From: Gossypium raimondii
Lineage: Eukaryota; Streptophyta; Magnoliopsida; Malvales; Malvaceae
Reading direction: 5' to 3'
Length of the DNA: 64,000 nucleotides
NCBI RefSeq assembly: GCF_025698545.1
Contig: NC_068571.1
Coordinates: 44,735,733 to 44,799,732, forward strand
Position numbers and translations under genes: made by a program. The notes under the pieces are model-generated. The model worked only from the letters and a program-made list of their open reading frames with translations, was not told the DNA's origin and did no database searches. Shown piece by piece: positions 10,953-25,000 of this stretch (its first letter is position 1; each line of letters starts with the position of its first letter).

Positions 10953-13108
10953 TTGCATGGCATTCTCATCATAAAGGAAGTGTTGATTCACGTTCAGTAT
11001 TTAAATAGAAAGCTCAGCGTGGAAAAGGAGTTTCTTGGTAAAGTGGAAGATAATGCGGCCGTCCGAGTTTGGTCTGAAAAAATTCAGCAAGAAAAGGGTG
11101 ATAGCCTCATGGAGGGATACGTGTTAGAGTTATGGGACTTCACTCGAATCAGCGTAACTCAAAACAACCTACAAGAGTTGAAGGAGATTAGGGGTCAGTG
11201 GAGTGATGAGATCAGACAACTCTTCTACAGTAACAATGGTGATTTGCCTTATCTGCTCGACGCAAAGGTAGACAAACACTTGTTCCGAGCCCTCGTGCAG
11301 TATTGGAACCCCGCTTACAGTTGTTTCACGTTTGGGAAGGTAGATTTGGTACCCACGATAGAAGAGTATACGACCTTGCTACGATGTCCGAGGATCCAAG
11401 TAGATAGGGCCTATTCGAGAGCGACATATGTCTCGACCTTCTTGAAGAAATTAATGAGTATTACAGGGATGAGCGAGCAATGGGTTGCAGCCTGGATTAA
11501 GCAAAAAAGAGACAACAAGTGCGTGCCTTGGAAAAATCTGCGAGATCTGATCTTGGCACATCCAGATGTAAGAAAAAGGGTCGATATTTTCGCTTTGAGC
11601 ATTTATGGTTTGGTTATTTTCCCTAAGGTGTTAGGGCATGTAGACGAAGCAGTTTCAGATTTGTTTGACAGGCTTGACAAGAGGGTCACACCGGTCCCAT
11701 CAATTTTGGCTGAAACTTTCAGATCTCTAAATGCATGTCGAAGAGCGGGTGAAGGAAGGTTCGTCGGATGCACGCAACTATTATTAGTGTGGTTCCATGT
11801 CACTTTTGGAAAGTAGAGAAGGTCTTCTATAGGGTATTCTCTAAAAATTACTCTCCATTAAAGGAACTAGTGGCTGTGCCAAGACGAGACGATATCACAG
11901 AAGAGAAATGGATCATGATTCTCCAAAATCTTCAAGAGGAGGATGTCAAGTGGAGAGCCCCGTGGATGATCCCTAATGAGATTTTGTATCGATGTGGAGA
12001 GTTCGATTGGGTTCCTTTGCTCGGAATTTGGGGAGCCATTGGATACGCCCCTTTACTAGTCTCGAGGCAGTACAGATCTAGACAATTCATACCGGCAGCA
12101 CAAGGGTTGGCTCAGTGTGAATTTCCATTCAAAGAAGATAATTACAAGAAGAAGGTTCGTGAAATATCAAATGCTTGGAACCAAATCCACAGAATGAAGA
12201 TACTTGCTGTAAACCCAATGACAACTCCCGAGTATAGTTTGTGGTGGGAAAAAAGGATCAACGATAACATCCCCGTGTCAAGCCAAGAGGATGTTTAACC
12301 GATAGAAGAGCATCTACAAGTGGTTCTGTCAGAACTAGAGATCATTAAACAAGACTTTGAAAGGAGAAGTTTGGAGCTGGGAAAGAAAATTGAGCAACTA
12401 GAAGAGGAAAAGATGCGTTTGGGATTAGATGTCGATATTCACAAGTTGGAAGCCGAAAAGTTAAGGAAAGGGAAGAACAAGGCTGAAGAAGATTTAGATA
12501 GTTTAAAAACGGATTATAAGAAGCTGCGATTATCGATGAGAACTGCCGGTTTGGGTAAAACGTCAGAGCAGTGGTGACAGGAGATCAAAGAAGAAAAGAC
12601 CAAAGCTGATCAGTGGGAGAAGAAATTTCAAGACACCCTAGTTCGAGAGAGCGCTTTGGAGAAAAACTTGTCAGAATGCCCGGATGAAGAAGCAAGATTA
12701 AAAGCCCGGGTAGCAGAGTTGGAAAAGTCACTTCATTTGCACCGTAGTCGCAACCCTGTGATAGAGTTAAGAGTGAGCTTAAATAAGATCGAAGAACTGA
12801 AAGGAAAGATAGGGGAGCTTGAGGACGCATTGCACAATTCTGAACTGCGAATGGAGCTTCTTGAAAGACGTAACGAACAGTACCAGGTGCAGTTCCATCA
12901 TGCCCAAAGTCAGATTAGAGATAGAGATTACATTATGGGTGAAGCTGTTACCCAAGTACGGGAAGTAACTGATCATCTGCAAACCTTAGCAGTTCAAGCT
13001 GATGTGCTGAGTTTAAGTTATGAATCAGAATCAGGCCGAGGTCGAGAGTTAGCTCGGCTCCTTAGGAGTGTTAAGGCTTTGAGTATAAGGGCAAAGCCGT
13101 ATATGTAG
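10953..13108 (+). pseudogene. Ogre 5' ORF1 (plant-mobile-domain-like, then coiled coil), broken
   Basis: The N-terminal part (10953-11816) resembles the retroelement-borne plant domain found upstream of Gag in cotton Tat/Ogre elements (motifs such as YWNPAYSCFTFG and PTIEEYTTLL). A frameshift near 11790-11815 moves the reading to another frame, which continues to 13108 with in-frame stops at 12296 and 12575. The C-terminal third (12320-13108) is a heptad-rich coiled coil full of E, K, L and R. The function of this ORF is unknown in the family. Its start codon is uncertain, since 10953 is only the first in-frame candidate. Confidence 0.65.
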
Positions 13109-13330
13109 TCCATTTTATGTAAAGAAATTTGTTTTCTAAATCGAGTTCATCTAATGAAATTGAATTAGAATCAATGCCTCCCTTTGCATTCATGTATTTG
13201 CATTACATTTCATTACACGCATTAAGATTCATTAAAAATGCCCTAATTAATCAAAATTGTCACAGTTACCCTAGAAACCAACAAAAATCGAACCAAATAT
13301 CACTACGGTACTCGACGTCAAACAAAAGCA

Positions 13331-15280
13331 ATGGATCAGAGGTTAGAAAGGCTGGAACAAATGCAAAAGGATATGCAAGACAAGATGCAATAACAATTGG
13401 ATAAAATCCAACAGGACGCGCTAGAATCTCAAAGGATCATGAGCCAACTGGCACAATTATTGGATGATAAAGGAAAGAGCCCTGCAATTAATTCGGGAGT
13501 TGATCAGGAGGACCTTGTTTATCCTCCAGGTTTTACCCCGACAAGCGCTCAGGCACAGCTAGAGATGTGCCCCTAAAGAGCACCTGTAACTATTGGATCT
13601 CAATATCGGGCCGGCGCCTCGATACCAATACACTTTCAAGTAGGCTCAGGTTCTAACCCTGGGGACAACCCTACCAACCCTGTGGTCCTTGATCTCGATG
13701 ACATGGAAGAAATGGAAAAAGTGAGAATGGACCTGCCAAAACAACTCGAGGACTGGTGTAGATGGCTAGAGGAGAAATTTAGAGCCATGGAGAGCACCGA
13801 CTACCAATGTGGAGTTGACGCCAAAGATTTAAGTTTGGTTCCTGATTTAGTGCTCCCTCCTAAATTCAAGATGCCGGAGTTTGAAAAGTACAATGGGACC
13901 AGTTGTCCTGAAGCTTATATAACTATGTTCTGTCGAAGAATGACGGGATACGTCAGCAATGATCAACTGTTAATCCATTGCTTCCAAGACAGTTTGATCG
14001 GGTCTGCAGCCAAGTGGTACAACCAGCTGAGTCGTGCTAAAATTAGTTCATGGAGAGACTTGGCGCAAGCTTTTATGAAGCAATATAGCCATGTGACGGA
14101 CATAACACCTGATCGAATTACATTACAGAATATGGAAAAGAAACAAACGAGAGTTTCAGGCAATACGCCCAATGATGGAGGGAGGTGGCAACGCAAGTCC
14201 AGCCACCCCTTTTGGAAAAAAGAGGTTACCATGTTTTTTATCAATACGTTGAAGGCCCCATTCATCAACCACATGTTGGAGAGTGCTACCAAGAGCTTCT
14301 CGGATATGGTAATATCCGGTGAAATGATTGAAAACGCGATAAGGCGCGGTAAAATAGACGCAGGGGAAAACTTCAAAAGACCAGCCCCAAGGAAAAAAGA
14401 GGGCGAAGTAAACAACGTAAGCACATATAGCAAGAGTCATTCAAAACTGATTACTGTTGGCCCTCCAAAAACGATAACCACTGGTCACCAGGCCCCCTCA
14501 AGGCAGGAACCCAACACAAGGCCCAATACAATGACTAACACAGAGAGACTTCAATTCACGCCCATTCCAATAACATACGAGGAACTGTTTCAGAAGCTAA
14601 TTGATGCACACATAGTATCTCCATTTTATCTAGAACCCATGCAACCTCTATACCCCAAATGGTATGACATGAATGCCCAATGTGAATACCATGCAGGGAT
14701 ACCAGGGCACTCAATTGAGAACTGCACTGAGTTTAAAAAGGCGGTGGAAAGGTTCATTAAGATGGGGATCGTGAAGTTTGACAACCCATCAGGACCAAAC
14801 GTAGCAGCGAGTCCATTACCCAATCATTCTGATAAAGGGGTAAACGCAATAATCGAAGGTAGGAGAAAGAGAATCAAGGCCGACATTACAGAGATAAAAA
14901 CCTCATTGAGTTGGGTTTGGAGACAAATGATAGAAGGAGGTCTCATCAAACAAGATTCAAAGGAAAGGCCAGAAGGAACGAAGACATACTGCGAGTTTCT
15001 TACTAAGGAGGACCATGACATTCAAAACTGCACTGAATTCAGGGTCATGGTACAAAATCTGATAAACAACAAAGAGGTGGAATTTTATGAAGAGATCAAA
15101 GGACTAGAAGAAGGAGAAGTATATGCCTCGGAGGAAGGACCTATGAGAGAGACTCAAAATCGCCCAGTAGTGATTATTTCAAGGCCAAGAGGCACAGGAT
15201 CTGGAATACAACTGGCGCCCAAGGTCATAATCCAAAAACCTGTAGCCTTTCCTTACAAGGATAGCAAAAAGGTTCCTTAG
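13331..15280 (+). pseudogene. Ogre Gag (capsid/nucleocapsid), with internal stops
   Basis: From the ATG at 13331 (MDQRLERLEQMQ...) one frame runs to 15280 with two in-frame stops, near 13391 and 13574. The central part has the retrotransposon Gag fold signature around FEKYNGTSCPEAYITMFCRR and WRDLAQAFMKQY. Two zinc-binding-like modules follow: one around CEYHAGIPGHSIENC (about 14680-14725), and a weaker one around CEFLTKEDHDIQNC. It would form virus-like particles that package element RNA. A terminal stop at 15278 and a frameshift separate it from the protease. Confidence 0.75.
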
Positions 15281-15431
15281 AATTATGACTGCAATGTGAC
15301 GATCTCGGGAGAGGAGAACCCGATAAATGCTTCAGAAGAGGGTAATGACGCAGGCTTCTATACGCGCAGTGGAAAATGCTACGACCCGGCAAATACAAAA
15401 GGGGAGTCTATAAAAGGAAAAGCCTTGGCGG

Positions 15432-16738
15432 TTGAACAAGATAAAAAAAACGGCCAAAATTGAACCGCATGTTAACAAACCGGTGACTGAAAATGAGGCT
15501 AGAGAATTCTTAAAATTCTTGAAGCATAGCAAGTATAGCATGGTGGAACAACTGCATAAGCAACCGGCTCGCATATCAGTGCTCGAGTTACTTCTAAGTT
15601 CAGAGACACATCGTAATGCGTTGATAAAAGTACTAAATGAGACTTATGTTGCTAACGATATCTCAGTGAATAAGTTGGATCGCCTGGTTAACAATATAAA
15701 TGCCGACAACTTTATCTTCTTCAACGAAGATGAGATACCGCCAGGGGGTGTGGGATCTATCAAGCCCCTGCACATCACTACCCGTTGCAAGGGATGCATA
15801 CTACCGGGGGTACTCATTGACAATGGATCAGCACTGAATGTCTTACCCCTGTCCACTTTAAACAGGCTGCCTGTGGATAGCTCTCACATGAAGTCATGCC
15901 AAAATATAGTGAGAGCATTCGATGGCACTGAAAGGAAGGTAATGAGAAGAATAGAGATCCCCTCTTGATTGGCCCAAATACATACGAGGTGAATTTCTTA
16001 GTGATAGATGTTAAGCCTTCGTATAATTGCCTATTGGGGAGACCTTGGATCCATTCTGCAGGGGCTGTACCATCGTCACTCCACCAAAAGTTAAAATTGG
16101 TAACAGAGGGCCGATTAGTAACTATAGGTGCAAAAGAAGATATCATCGCATCAGTTACCAATGACGCGCCATATATAGAGGCCGATAGTGAAACGATAAA
16201 ATGTTTATTCTGATCATTGGAATTCGTAAACGCAACATTTTTCATCGAGGGGAGTAAAATTCTAGCACCTAAAATATCTAAAGCTACGACAATGGGTTTA
16301 CAGCTAACAATGGGAAAGAGAGCGTTGCTTGGAAGAGGACTTGGAAAATACCTCCAGGGATGGGTCGAAGTACAGATCTTGGTTAACAAACAGGACCGTT
16401 GTGGTTTGGGGTATAAGCCTAACGCAAGGGAAAGAAAGAAGGAATTGGAGAAAAAGCGAGAGAAAAGAAGAGCACGTTTGAGCGGGATGGAAACCAAATG
16501 GGAACCAATGACCTTTCCCCATATATCTAGGACATTTGTGTCAGGGGGAATTGTCTACCCCGAAGGGAAAAATGAAGCTATGGAAGGAAGGACCAGAAGG
16601 TTGGACATCAATGCCATATTTGAAGAGGAAAGGTTGGAAAAAACTTTATCGGGCATTCGCCCTTACGAACCTGGAAGTGTTCTGAACAATTGGACTGCGG
16701 AGGAGATCCCTGTAACATTTAGAACTAATTCAGAGTAA
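15432..16738 (+). pseudogene. Ogre aspartic protease and G-patch-like region, broken
   Basis: Frame 15432-15968 carries the protease active site in GVLIDNGSALNVLP (DNGS, about 15808-15850), the motif that cuts the Gag-Pol polyprotein. Reading then shifts to the frame of 15965-16738, with LLGRPWIHSAGA at about 16030-16070 and a stop at 16211. The downstream part contains GRGLGKYLQG (about 16335), a G-patch-like signature known from this lineage. One frameshift and one internal stop make it non-functional. Confidence 0.7.
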
Positions 16739-16961
16739 TATTCAGAACACTTGTTGCCCTAAGCCTGGGGGTAATAAGAATTTTTTGTAAAAGGCACATG
16801 TCCAAAATCTCATTTAAATGAAAACTTGTCATTCAGTCTCACCTTGAGCAAATATTCTTTCATTCTTTTCATTCCATTTATAATCATGCATACAAGTATT
16901 CTTAGATTCTTTTATTTGGGCATCCCTTTGTCCCAATAACAGGTCTTCAGATATCAACGAG
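16739..16961 (+). other. Intron-like gap between protease and reverse transcriptase
   Basis: The coding frame stops at 16738 and resumes at about 16942. A plausible donor (gtaataag, 16771) and a good acceptor (tcccaataacag, ending 16941) bracket a T-rich stretch. Ogre elements are known to carry an intron at this point. The donor choice is tentative. Confidence 0.5.
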
Positions 16962-18590
16962 ATGAGCGACACTGTTGCTAACTCAGAGTCCCAATTTGAA
17001 CAAGACATGAGTATGGCTGATCCTCAGGATTTTGAAAATGACCAAGGTAGCGTTTTATCTTCGGATTTGTTAAGAATGGTGTAGGAAGAAGAAAAACAAA
17101 TCCTACCCTATAAGGAATTAGTAGAAGTCGTGAGTTTAGAAGTGGGCAGAGAGGTAAAAATTGGCGCTTGTATTACCAAGGAAACAATGCAAGACCTCGT
17201 TGGGTTGCTTCAAGAGTTTAAAGATGTCTTCGCATGGTCCTACCAAGATATGCCAGGGTTAAGTACTGATATCGTGGTACACCGACTGCCTATAAAGAAA
17301 GAATGCAAACCAGTTCAACAAAAGCTCCGAAGGATGAGGCCTGATGTTCTGCTGAAAATAAAAGAAGAAGTTAAGAAGCAGTTTGATGCTGGTTTTTTAC
17401 AGGTGGTCAAGTATTCAGAATGGGTAGCCAATATAGTCCCTGTTCTTAAGAAAGATGGGAAGGTGCGAATGTGTGTGGACTACTGGGATTTGAACAAGGC
17501 CAGTCCCAAAGACAATTTCCCATTACCCCATATCGATACCTTAGTGGACAGCACGGCCGGATACTCACTGTTCTCTTTCATGGATGGTTTCTCTGGGTAC
17601 AACCAAATTAAGATGCATTCTGAAGACAAGGGGAAGACCACATTCGTAACAATGTGGGGGACGTTTTGCTACAAAGTGATGCCTTTTGGGTTAAAAAATA
17701 CGGGAGCAACGTATCAGAGAGCCATGGTAACATTATTTCATGATATGATGCATAAAGAGATAGAAGTTTATGTCGATGACATGATCGTAAAGTCCAGAAC
17801 AGAAGAGGAACACGTGCAAGTTCTGAGAAAACTGTTCCTAAGGTTAAGGAAGTTCCAGCTAAAACTTAACCCAGCCAAGTGTACTTTCGGGGCTAGATCA
17901 GAAAAATTGCTAGGATTCTTAGTCAGCAAAAAAGGAATTGAAATTGATCCAGACAAAGTTAAAGCCATACAAGAATTACCTCCACCGAGTACTCAAAAAG
18001 AGGTTCGAGGTTTTCTAGGAAGACTAAATTACATCGCTCGATTCATTTCACAGTTAACCGAGAAATGTGACCCCATTTTCCGTCTTCTTAGGAAACACAA
18101 TCCAGGTGTATGGGACGAGGAGTGCCAGAAAACTTTTGAAAAAGTTAAACATTACTTGTCCAACTTCCTAGTACTGATGCCACCTTACCCTAACAAGCCG
18201 CTGATTCTCTACTTAGCAGTGTTTGAAAATTCTATGGGGTGTGTGCTTGGCCAACATGATGAGTCAGGACGAAAAGAAAGAGCAATCTACTATCTCAGTC
18301 TCAGTAAGAAGTTCACTGAATGTGAAACGAGATACTCACCAATTGAAAAATTATGCTGCGCCTTGATCTGGACTACTCAGAGATTGAGACAATACATGTT
18401 ATACCATACGACTTGGTTAATATCAAAGTTAGACCCTCTGAAATATATGATGGCGTCAACCGCTCTAAACGAAAGGATGGCTCGATAGCAAATTCTACTA
18501 TCTGAATTTGACATAACCTATGTGAATCAAAAGGCTGTAAAAGGAAGCGCGATAGCAGATTTTCTAGCTAGCGAGCCTTAGAAGATTATG
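16962..18590 (+). pseudogene. Ogre reverse transcriptase with first RNase H, broken
   Basis: From the ATG at 16962 (MSDTVANSESQ...) one frame runs to 18488 with an in-frame TAG at 17082. Reverse transcriptase blocks are clear: VRMCVDYWDLNKASPKDNFP, FSGYNQIKM, and the catalytic YVDDMIVKS at about 17769. They are followed by LNPAKCTFG and the connection motif GFLGRLNYIARFIS. The first RNase H (about 18190-18560) is present but degenerate, as is usual in this lineage. A TAG at 18486 and a frameshift near 18580 separate it from the next domain. Confidence 0.8.
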
Positions 18591-18595
18591 AGCCT

Positions 18596-19066
18596 TTGAA
18601 CTTCGATTTCCCAAATGAGGATCTAATGTATGTGGCAACTGCTAAAGCAAATACACAAGAAAGCAATGCTTGGAAATTAAACTTTGACGGAGCCTCAAAT
18701 GCTGTGAGCAACGGGATTGGGGCGGTCTTGGTATCTCCAGACGGTGATCATTATCTGTTCACTAGTAAACTAGATTTTGATTGCACAAATAACATGGCAG
18801 AATATGAAGCATGTATCACGGGAATTCGTGCGGCTATGAAACGCAAAATCAAGGTACTTGAGGTATATGAAGATTCGGCATTGGTAATTTATCAGCTCAA
18901 AGGTGAATGGGAAACAAGAGACCCCAAGTTGATTAGTTATCGAAAGCTCGTCCTAGAATTGATTGAGGAGTTTGACGACATCACTTTTTCTTATCTCCCA
19001 CGAGACGAGAATCAGAAGGCCGACGCTTTGGCTATATTGGCTTTCATGATCAAAGTAAATAATTAA
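18596..19066 (+). pseudogene. Ogre second (archaeal-type) RNase H
   Basis: The domain has KLNFDGAS (first Asp), NMAEYEACITG (Glu), YEDSALVIYQLKGEW (second Asp) and DENQKADALA (fourth acidic residue), so all four catalytic acids are visible. It would degrade the RNA strand of the hybrid. The reading stops at 19064-19066, where the sequence switches abruptly to AT-rich DNA; integrase should follow here and does not. Confidence 0.75.
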
Positions 19067-22000
19067 TATAAAACATATAAAATTACTATTATGAAATAAT
19101 AATTATATAAATTAATTTATAATAATAATATATATATAGGAGTAATATTATGATATAATAATAAAATAATATATAAGAATACATGTATTAAATAAAGATT
19201 CAATAAAAATAATGACATATATTAATATAAAAATCAATTAAATTATTTATAAATACTAAAATGACATATATTATTATTAAATAAAATTATTTTAAAAGTA
19301 TAATAAATAAAAGTATAAATTGAGAATTTTCAAAATCAGTAAGTGAGATTGAAATCAGACAGTCCAACTGAGCACACATTTGGAATTAATTGATATAGAA
19401 AGTTGCCTAACATAAAAATAATCACTGTACAATTATAAATACTAGACAAATGAAATGAGTTAAGAAAGGAATTCATACGATAACATAGGTAGATTTCTAG
19501 AACATGCGATCTTTAGGATCTATGACGAAGAGTTTGATATGTAAATTATCTCATCTATGCTATTATGAAAAACGAGTTCCTAATTTCATAGTTTCAACTT
19601 CATTAACTCAATTTGTCCATGAGATGCTTTAATCCAAAGATAAAATTCTCAATACAATGATTACGCTGAAATGGCCCATTGCATTTATGATTCCCATATG
19701 CAAGGAAATGAGACTTTAGCCCTAATTCTAGGCTCATTTAATCGTAAGCAGTCTTAATACTTGGAATCTAGAACTTCATAACTAATTTAACGATTGAAAT
19801 CGAAGTGCCCAATCTTGAATACTTTTCTGTTTATACTCTAATATTTGATTATTCGTTAGTTCTAATTTTTGCTAAGAACATTTTCAATAATGTCTTAATT
19901 TAAAAATAAGTCAAATCAGCAGATGAAAGGGCTAATGGTTTGTACTCTTTCTTGGATTATGAGATTGCCTTTTGGCATTTGATTGTGCAATTTAGGTCAC
20001 AAATTTTAGCATGCTTTTCTATTTCCTTGAATGACATTAATCTATTTTCAAGTTCAATGTACTATTACCAATCGTGTGAGTACGTAGAGTACAATTTGCC
20101 TTATGAATCAAGCTTCGATGTACTTATGAGGCAGAGTATTCGGACCGTAATGTTTTGCTTTAGTATTTATGCTACTTAGTTATAGCGATATGTAGATGCT
20201 AATTATCGAAGTATCAAAAAGCAATTGTGAGCGCTATTATAAGCATTTAAAATCAAGCTAATGTTGTAGCAATCAAATGGAACAATTATCTCATATCATT
20301 TACAATTATTAGTATGTTTAATCATCTTAAAGTACTAGCTGAACAATTAAGTTGGCCAAGCAATATAGAAGATGAATAAGCTACTTATAGCAAATAGAAT
20401 TGAATCTTAATAGGAACAATTTGAATTTCAATTAAACATACCTTACTGCCTATATCTTCTAACTGTTAAGTTCGCATGAGAGTCTTATCCAAATATCTAA
20501 ATGCAATTAAATCGTAAGTGCAATCAAGTCAATAAAATTAGAATAAGAACCTTAATTGGCAATAAATGCTGAAATTGCAACGATTTCTTTTGCTTGAGAG
20601 GGCTAAACTTCTATGTCCAATGTATACTTTCGCACATTACTAATTAAGATTAATGAGCATGATCATTAGGATCTTACGTATTTAAACTTGCTTACACAGA
20701 TCGTTAAATGTAAACTACGTGAATAACGGAGAAGTGGGATTATGAGCGCGTAATTCGTAAAATGATTCAATTAAATTTGAGACAACAGTTCTATCACATG
20801 TGTCTTAATTGGATGATTGTGCTCTTGTTTTAATTTAGCTTTATGCATCCAATGTTTCAAGTGAATATGGAATATATAGTATATAGTACACAATATTAAT
20901 AATCGCATGTGTAATTATAATATCTTGTACCTATTCATCGCATTTGAAATAATGAAACAGTTTAGTAAAATTTTGCTTCAATTATACATGTATATCATAT
21001 ATTCAGGTACATTATGTAATGAGTAATATATTAAGTGCATAATTTTAATATCTAAAATCAATTATCAATTTTATTTGCTATGTTTGCAGTTGATTAATTA
21101 CTGTAATCTAATATTTCATATTCACTATTTTAGTTGAACATTTGATGTTTCAAGTTTTATGCATAACCTCAGACTAAGCAATTGTGCTGAATATTCTTCC
21201 TCGTTAGCACTGATATATTGTTATCATCACAAATTAATTATCGCTCAATTATCTGTATATTATTTAATTTCCTATTATATTGTATAAGTATATATCTTTC
21301 AATTTTTTTATAACTTGCTTATTAACGATATAATATGTTCCTTGCATATTAATTGAGTAATCTATTTAAATTTACAATTTATATGTATATTCAAACTGTA
21401 GAGTATTTATAACTGTAATTATTTAATATATACTTCATATGCTACTTTCTATATCAATTATTTTAATTTTTTTATCATTAGTCATTATCTTAGCTTTTCA
21501 CATATGTATCAAATATACATTATATTATTAATGTACATATTACTAGAAATTAATTGATTATCTTATCTAATAGCATTACTTTAATGCTATAAATTGCTAT
21601 TTGAATTAGTATGATATACATCTAGTTATTATTATTTTTATTGTAGTATTTACTGTATAATGAAATGTGTAATATAGCCATTAAATCAAATTTTTATGTC
21701 GTTATTTCAATGTTTGTGTATGTATTTATTAAATTATTTAAATTATTGGCTTATGTTAAAAGGAGATTTAATTACTTAAAAATATGTCTATTAAATTGTT
21801 TAGTTTATTGCATTATTGATAATGCTTTTACATTTTATTTTTTTACACCTTATTTAGTCAAATTTACATATTATTCAATTTAAATTCCTATTAATATTTA
21901 ATCTTATCCAATTAGAATTCAATTAGTTTACATTATGCACATTAAATTCTCTGTCTTTAATATTCCATATTAATTGTGTAAATTCTATTTATAGATATTT

Positions 22001-25000
22001 TAGACTAGTTTAATTATCTATTTCATTAATAATGTTACTCATATCTATCCTTTATCTAATTAATGACTGTTGCCTTTATATGTATATTTAGTTTAATTTA
22101 ACAAACATAGTGTAATTATATTTATATAGATATTTTAATAATATATAATTAATATCTTTATAATTATCAATATTAATTTCTAAATAATTAATATTAATTT
22201 TAATATTATAAATATTAATTATCTTCTATATGTTTATAAAAATGAGTTATTTTTTAAAATATATATTTAATAATAAATTGATCAATAGTTTTATATTTTC
22301 TAACTAAATATATTTCAATTACTTTAATTCGTCTATATTATAACTTCTTAAGATCTAAATATAATTCATTTTAGATTAATGAAAATATGTTTTCAAATTT
22401 ATTAGCAAAGCATTATTAAGATAATTTATAATTTTGAATAATAATAATTTATTAATTTTAAATTTATTTTCATAAGATTTGAAATTAGATTTATATATCT
22501 TACGCTAAAGTACTATTTTGGTATATAATTTTGTCATTTAATTTTAAATAATCTAAAATATTTATTAATAAACTAATTAAATGAGTTAGAATTAATTATC
22601 AAAATGAATGTCATATTTTTAGAATTCTTATTATTAAATTGATAATTTTACTAAAATTAAAATGTGTTAACAAATATTATAGATACGATTAATATGATTC
22701 AATAATATTTAGAATGATAATAGTATATTAACAAATTAATTATACTTTTTCTTAAGTTAATACTAATATATTTATATAATTATCTATACCTATTGAGACA
22801 ATATAAATCATAATGAAAAATAATAGTTTTACTATTTGAAATAGGATGAAATTAGTTGAAATTCAAATTATAATATTTCATTAATATATTTAACCTGGAA
22901 CAATTTTTGTATTCATAAACAATTAGTTATTTTGCTAATAGTACACTAATCAATTTAAAATGTATACTCATTTTAATTAATTATCTTCATTACACTTATG
23001 TATGATTCAGTTATTTCTATAATCGTAATAACAATTATTTTACATATAAAAATCTTGTGTAATAAGTGTTGTTTAAATAAGAATTATTAATGTCACTTAA
23101 TGATTGTCAAAATTCAATTTGTATAGTCTTAGAATAAACTGTTTACTAAATTAATTGATTACAATTTATTAATCTTTGAATGGTCAACATTAAAATCTAT
23201 CAATTATTGGAAAAGATAGTGATAAAAGAAAATTATTTGCTGAAGACTTAATGAGCATTATCAATCGTGTAATTAATTTAGGTACCAAAACGTAAATTAA
23301 GCTTCTGGTTAATTTGCGTACCTTAAGAGCAAATAAAAAATTGTACAATCTTGTTTACATTAATCATGTTTACCTATTGGAAAGGATTTAAGATTATTGT
23401 TAATACAAATTGAATGTATGTATCTATAACTATTTGTAAGTAGTAATCGATTTGAAATTGTATTGAAATCTAAGTATTAATTAGATTTTATTGTTTGAAA
23501 ATCAACTTATTATCTTGAATATATTAATATATTCTTAACCTCATTAAATTTATTTAAATTAGTTTTAGTAAATAATTGGATATCTTCAAGAAATGTTCAT
23601 TAATCTTGCTTATGTATGCACTTGAAGTGTACTTTAATAGTATTTCTATTGCATAAACATTTGGTTACAAAAGTTTGAGCAAATCAAGAGTTTCATATTC
23701 TGTATTAAAATATGTATTGTGGCAATGCTCGTGTAGTCCAAGTGTCAGTAACATGACAAAAGAAAAATTAATTTAGAATATTAGTATTATACAATGATAC
23801 ATTGCATACTTATGTATGTAGTTTGAAGCTTAACTACGCAAATCATTATTATGTACGACTAACTTATACTCTATGCTTATGCTTGTTGATACAATTAAGG
23901 TTTATGAAGGTATCTTATAAATATAATTGAACAAATTTATAATTGTGTTAGATTTTGATGTATGTATGAAACATGTAGAAGTCAATACAAGGTCTAATTT
24001 ATACTTAAATTTATATTTATAAATTAATTTAAACTTTACGTTATAGTAATGTTTTGTATACTACAATTATGCATTAAGTAGATAGCTAAATTTAAAGTCG
24101 AATTCACAAAAAACTACTCACTTAATGTTAGTTTCAATTAATCCTATATCGTTATTGATTATAATTAATAGATTAACTTGAATGGTTTAGAATGTTGATT
24201 AGTAGATTTATTAATCATATTGAATAAGATTGAATGAACGATTTACTGCAATTATTTCAATAGTTAATCGATTGATTTGCTGAATTGTAATAATTTTACA
24301 GAATATTACTAATTTTTGCATTAAATTATTGCAATATATTAAAATCTCGTTTCAATAGAATACATTATAAGTCGTTAATACAGACTTAAGTAAAATGAAA
24401 TGATAACATTAGCTTTAAATCCTTGATCTAACATTTACATTACCGAATTCAAAATATTGATAGAAAATAGAATGAATTTACAAGCTTGACAATCAAAGAT
24501 CTATAATTTAATAATCAATCATTAAATTCAATCAAAAAGAATTTTGATGCTTTAAAGTAATGATGCTGAGATTATCGATAGTCGTAAATTAATATATAAT
24601 CAAATAAGAATGAATTAATGATATTAATCTAACATTAAGCTTTTAATGGCTATTATGTAAATTTCTCTTCTATATCATCAATTAATGATGATTAAATGAG
24701 ATTAGGTATAATTACAATACATGCTATTGAGCACTTGAATATTGAGAATATGAAGAAATATGATAGATCAACTAGTATACAAAATACTATAATGCGAGAA
24801 TTAATAAGATGAAATAAGCAAATAAGTATAGAAAGAATAAAATTATAGACATTAACTCGAATATTTCGATTGATGACAAACTCAGAGCTTCATTACCTCT
24901 TAATATCAAATGTATAAGATAGAGTTACTTGCTAAATGTAAATAGAAATGAATGCATTTAGCTTAGATTATGTAATATACGTAGAGCATAGGTATGAACA

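Larger units (their letters stand above)
10740..19066 (+). mobile_element. Ogre/Tat-lineage Ty3/gypsy element, internal fragment, defective
   Basis: Order on the plus strand: extra 5' ORF with coiled coil, Gag, aspartic protease, intron-like gap, reverse transcriptase with a first RNase H, then a second (archaeal-type) RNase H. The extra 5' ORF, an intron between protease and reverse transcriptase, and the second RNase H are established hallmarks of the Tat/Ogre lineage. Integrase and both LTRs are missing: the left edge abuts the direct repeat at 10740 and the right edge breaks just after the second RNase H into AT-rich DNA. Several stops and frameshifts show it is dead. Confidence 0.8.

Noticed and set aside
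15814-16497. 227-codon minus-strand frame
   Set aside because: It is antisense to the Ogre protease region, whose plus-strand motifs are clear.
21665-21883. Membrane-like 72-codon frame
   Set aside because: Hydrophobic character follows from T-rich codons in AT-rich DNA, and the region has no other gene signals.
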